The position numbers and the translations under genes are program-made. Positions 62,901 through 64,000 of a stretch of 64,000 bases of DNA are shown in pieces. The stretch comes from UM-FILTER-47-13 sp964445195 (lineage in GTDB: Bacteria; Pseudomonadota; Alphaproteobacteria; Micavibrionales; Micavibrionaceae), in assembly GCA_964445195.1 (NCBI GenBank), contig CAYUKA010000004.1:1-64000 (forward strand), in the 5' to 3' direction. The notes beneath the pieces are model-generated. The model did not search any database, was not told where the DNA came from, and worked only from the letters and a program-made list of their open reading frames with translations. The number at the start of each line of letters is the position of its first letter. Positions within the stretch are counted from its first letter, which is position 1.

Positions 62901-63557
62901 TCAGGCGTGCTTGGTGCCAAACAAACGGTCCCCCGCATCACCCAGACCCGGTATAATATAAGCATTCTCGTTCAGCCGCTCATCAAGGGCAGCCACATAA
63001 ACCGGGATTTGCGGATAGGAATCCAGCAAGACCCTGACTCCCTCCGGTGCGGCTACCAAAGCCATAAAACGGATTTTATCAGGGTCTGCGCCGTTTTTCA
63101 CAAGGACATCAATCGCGTATTTGGACGAGTTGCCGGTCGCCAGCATCGGATCGACCAGAATAATCACACGCCCGGCCGGGTCGGGCATCTTGACCAGATA
63201 TTCAACCGGCTGTTTTGTCCTTTCATCGCGATAAAGACCCACATGGCCAATACGCGCCGCCGGCATTAGCTCTTCCAGCCCTTCGGCCATTCCCAGTCCC
63301 GCGCGTAATATAGGTACGATCACCGGCTTACGCCCTTTAATAACCGGCGCCTCCATCGCCGCCATCGGCGTTTCAATTTCAGTCGTCGTCAAGGGTAACG
63401 GCCGGGTCAGCTCATAGCCCATCAAAAGCGAGATTTCCTTCAGCAGGAGTTTAAACATGACCTTGTTACAGCCAACATCACGCATCAGCGATAATTTATG
63501 CAGGATCAACGGATGATCCGCGACATGCAGATTGGGAAACTCTGGGTGTTGTCTCAT
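62901..63557 (-). CDS. upp: Uracil phosphoribosyltransferase
   Basis: A 218-residue salvage enzyme making UMP from uracil and PRPP. The PRPP loop is VIILVDPMLATGNSSKYAIDVL. VPILRAGLGMAEGLEELMPAARIGHVGLYRDE and VAALDERLNENAYIIPGLGDAGDRLFG are diagnostic. The length is standard. Confidence 0.96.
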   Translation of the reverse strand: MRQHPEFPNLHVADHPLILHKLSLMRDVGCNKVMFKLLLKEISLLMGYELTRPLPLTTTEIETPMAAMEAPVIKGRKPVIVPILRAGLGMAEGLEELMPAARIGHVGLYRDERTKQPVEYLVKMPDPAGRVIILVDPMLATGNSSKYAIDVLVKNGADPDKIRFMALVAAPEGVRVLLDSYPQIPVYVAALDERLNENAYIIPGLGDAGDRLFGTKHA

Positions 63558-63647
63558 GTCCGGCGCTCTTCTGTTTTAATAGAATTTGCCGGAGAGTACC
63601 CGATTTTCCATGAAAAACAAACGGATTCTGTGTCTTTGTAGCCGAGG

Positions 63648-64000
63648 CTAGGAATCAGTATCAATGAAGCGCTGCAACGGGCTTTGCTCGTGATACTCCA
63701 AGGCCGTATCGCCTTCTTCATCCCATTTGTCGAGATCCTGTCGCATATTCGACAACAGATCATGCAGCGTATCGCCGGGAATCGGCTCAGCGACACAGTA
63801 AGACATAGTCAGGGGTATTTCACGGCTATCAGTACGGATAACAATATTCTCATCCGCCAGAAAACTGCGCAGACGGTTCACCGCCGCGGTACCGCCAACA
63901 GCCTCGGCGTGTTTCAGGTTCATCACAAATTCGCAATCGCCGGAGCGGTAACCGTCGTCGAACGAACGGATACATTTTTTAATCATGCGGCCCAGCGTCG
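63648..64000 (-). CDS. Degenerate GGDEF-domain protein, cut by window edge
   Basis: The frame stays open through the right edge of the window, so ATG 63986 is not the true start. The C-terminal 117 visible residues match the second half of a diguanylate-cyclase fold: RSGDCEFVMNLKHAEAVGGTAAVNRLRSFL, IPLTMSYCVAEPIPGDTLHDLLSNMRQDLDKW. The signature GGDEF is altered to SGDCE, so cyclase activity is unlikely. An effector-binding or structural role is possible. Confidence 0.65.
   Translation of the reverse strand, partial: TLGRMIKKCIRSFDDGYRSGDCEFVMNLKHAEAVGGTAAVNRLRSFLADENIVIRTDSREIPLTMSYCVAEPIPGDTLHDLLSNMRQDLDKWDEEGDTALEYHEQSPLQRFIDTDS

Overview
The window is a contiguous piece of chromosome from a free-living, Gram-negative alphaproteobacterium of moderate GC. 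Three things support this. The gene order miaB–phoH–ybeY–corC–lnt–(XRE regulator)–metK–trmB–rimP–nusA–infB–rbfA–truB–rpsO is characteristic of the class. There is a fabA–fabB–fabI block and an NDUFS4-like complex I accessory protein. Lipoprotein, lipid A and periplasmic functions (Lnt, MsbA-like transporter) point to an outer membrane. Placement below class level cannot be read from the sequence alone. Almost every gene is housekeeping; accessory DNA is limited to the left edge and a few insertions.

Layout. 1–900: a decayed type I restriction gene (hsdR remnant) lies against the 3' end of tRNA-Arg(TCT). 950–7770 (minus strand): NDUFS4-like protein, an ECF sigma factor with its NrsF-type membrane anti-sigma factor, tRNA-Pro(TGG), a DUF192 protein, an ArsB/NhaD-type ion transporter, a CBS protein, a frameshifted alpha/beta hydrolase and an MsbA-like ABC exporter. 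7.8–17 kb: patatin phospholipase, HAD-IIA phosphatase, a 1284-residue membrane-anchored coiled-coil protein with a TipN-like plan, an AGCS symporter and two unknown proteins.

17–38.8 kb (plus strand): the translation, RNA-processing and envelope cluster from miaB to pnp. It has three departures from the usual order: a long divergent PhoH-like ATPase next to canonical phoH, no ylxR between nusA and infB, and a three-gene insertion (MFS transporter, gpmA, small membrane protein) between rpsO and pnp. A promoter with an immediate intrinsic terminator precedes rimP, and a leader hairpin precedes pnp.

38.8–48.8 kb: a secreted unknown protein, glycerophosphodiesterase, fabI/fabB/fabA, an SH3 protein, dusA and a tandem pair of paralogous secreted proteins of unknown family, one carrying a LysM-like tail. 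48.8–55.5 kb (minus strand): a complete SUF Fe–S operon in the order regulator–sufB–sufC–sufD–sufS–sufT–(GlcG/HbpS-like)–sufA. Between sufB and sufC sit palindromic repeats and the tail of a GIY-YIG nuclease gene, and two matching 15-bp operator-like sequences lie upstream. 55.6–64 kb: a membrane-fused spermidine-synthase-like protein, prfC with a DUF1491 gene, fur, a PAS histidine kinase, upp and a degenerate GGDEF protein cut by the window edge.

The strongest candidates for something undescribed are the extended PhoH-like protein, the tandem secreted paralogues and the coiled-coil protein. No CRISPR array, prophage or complete insertion sequence is visible.
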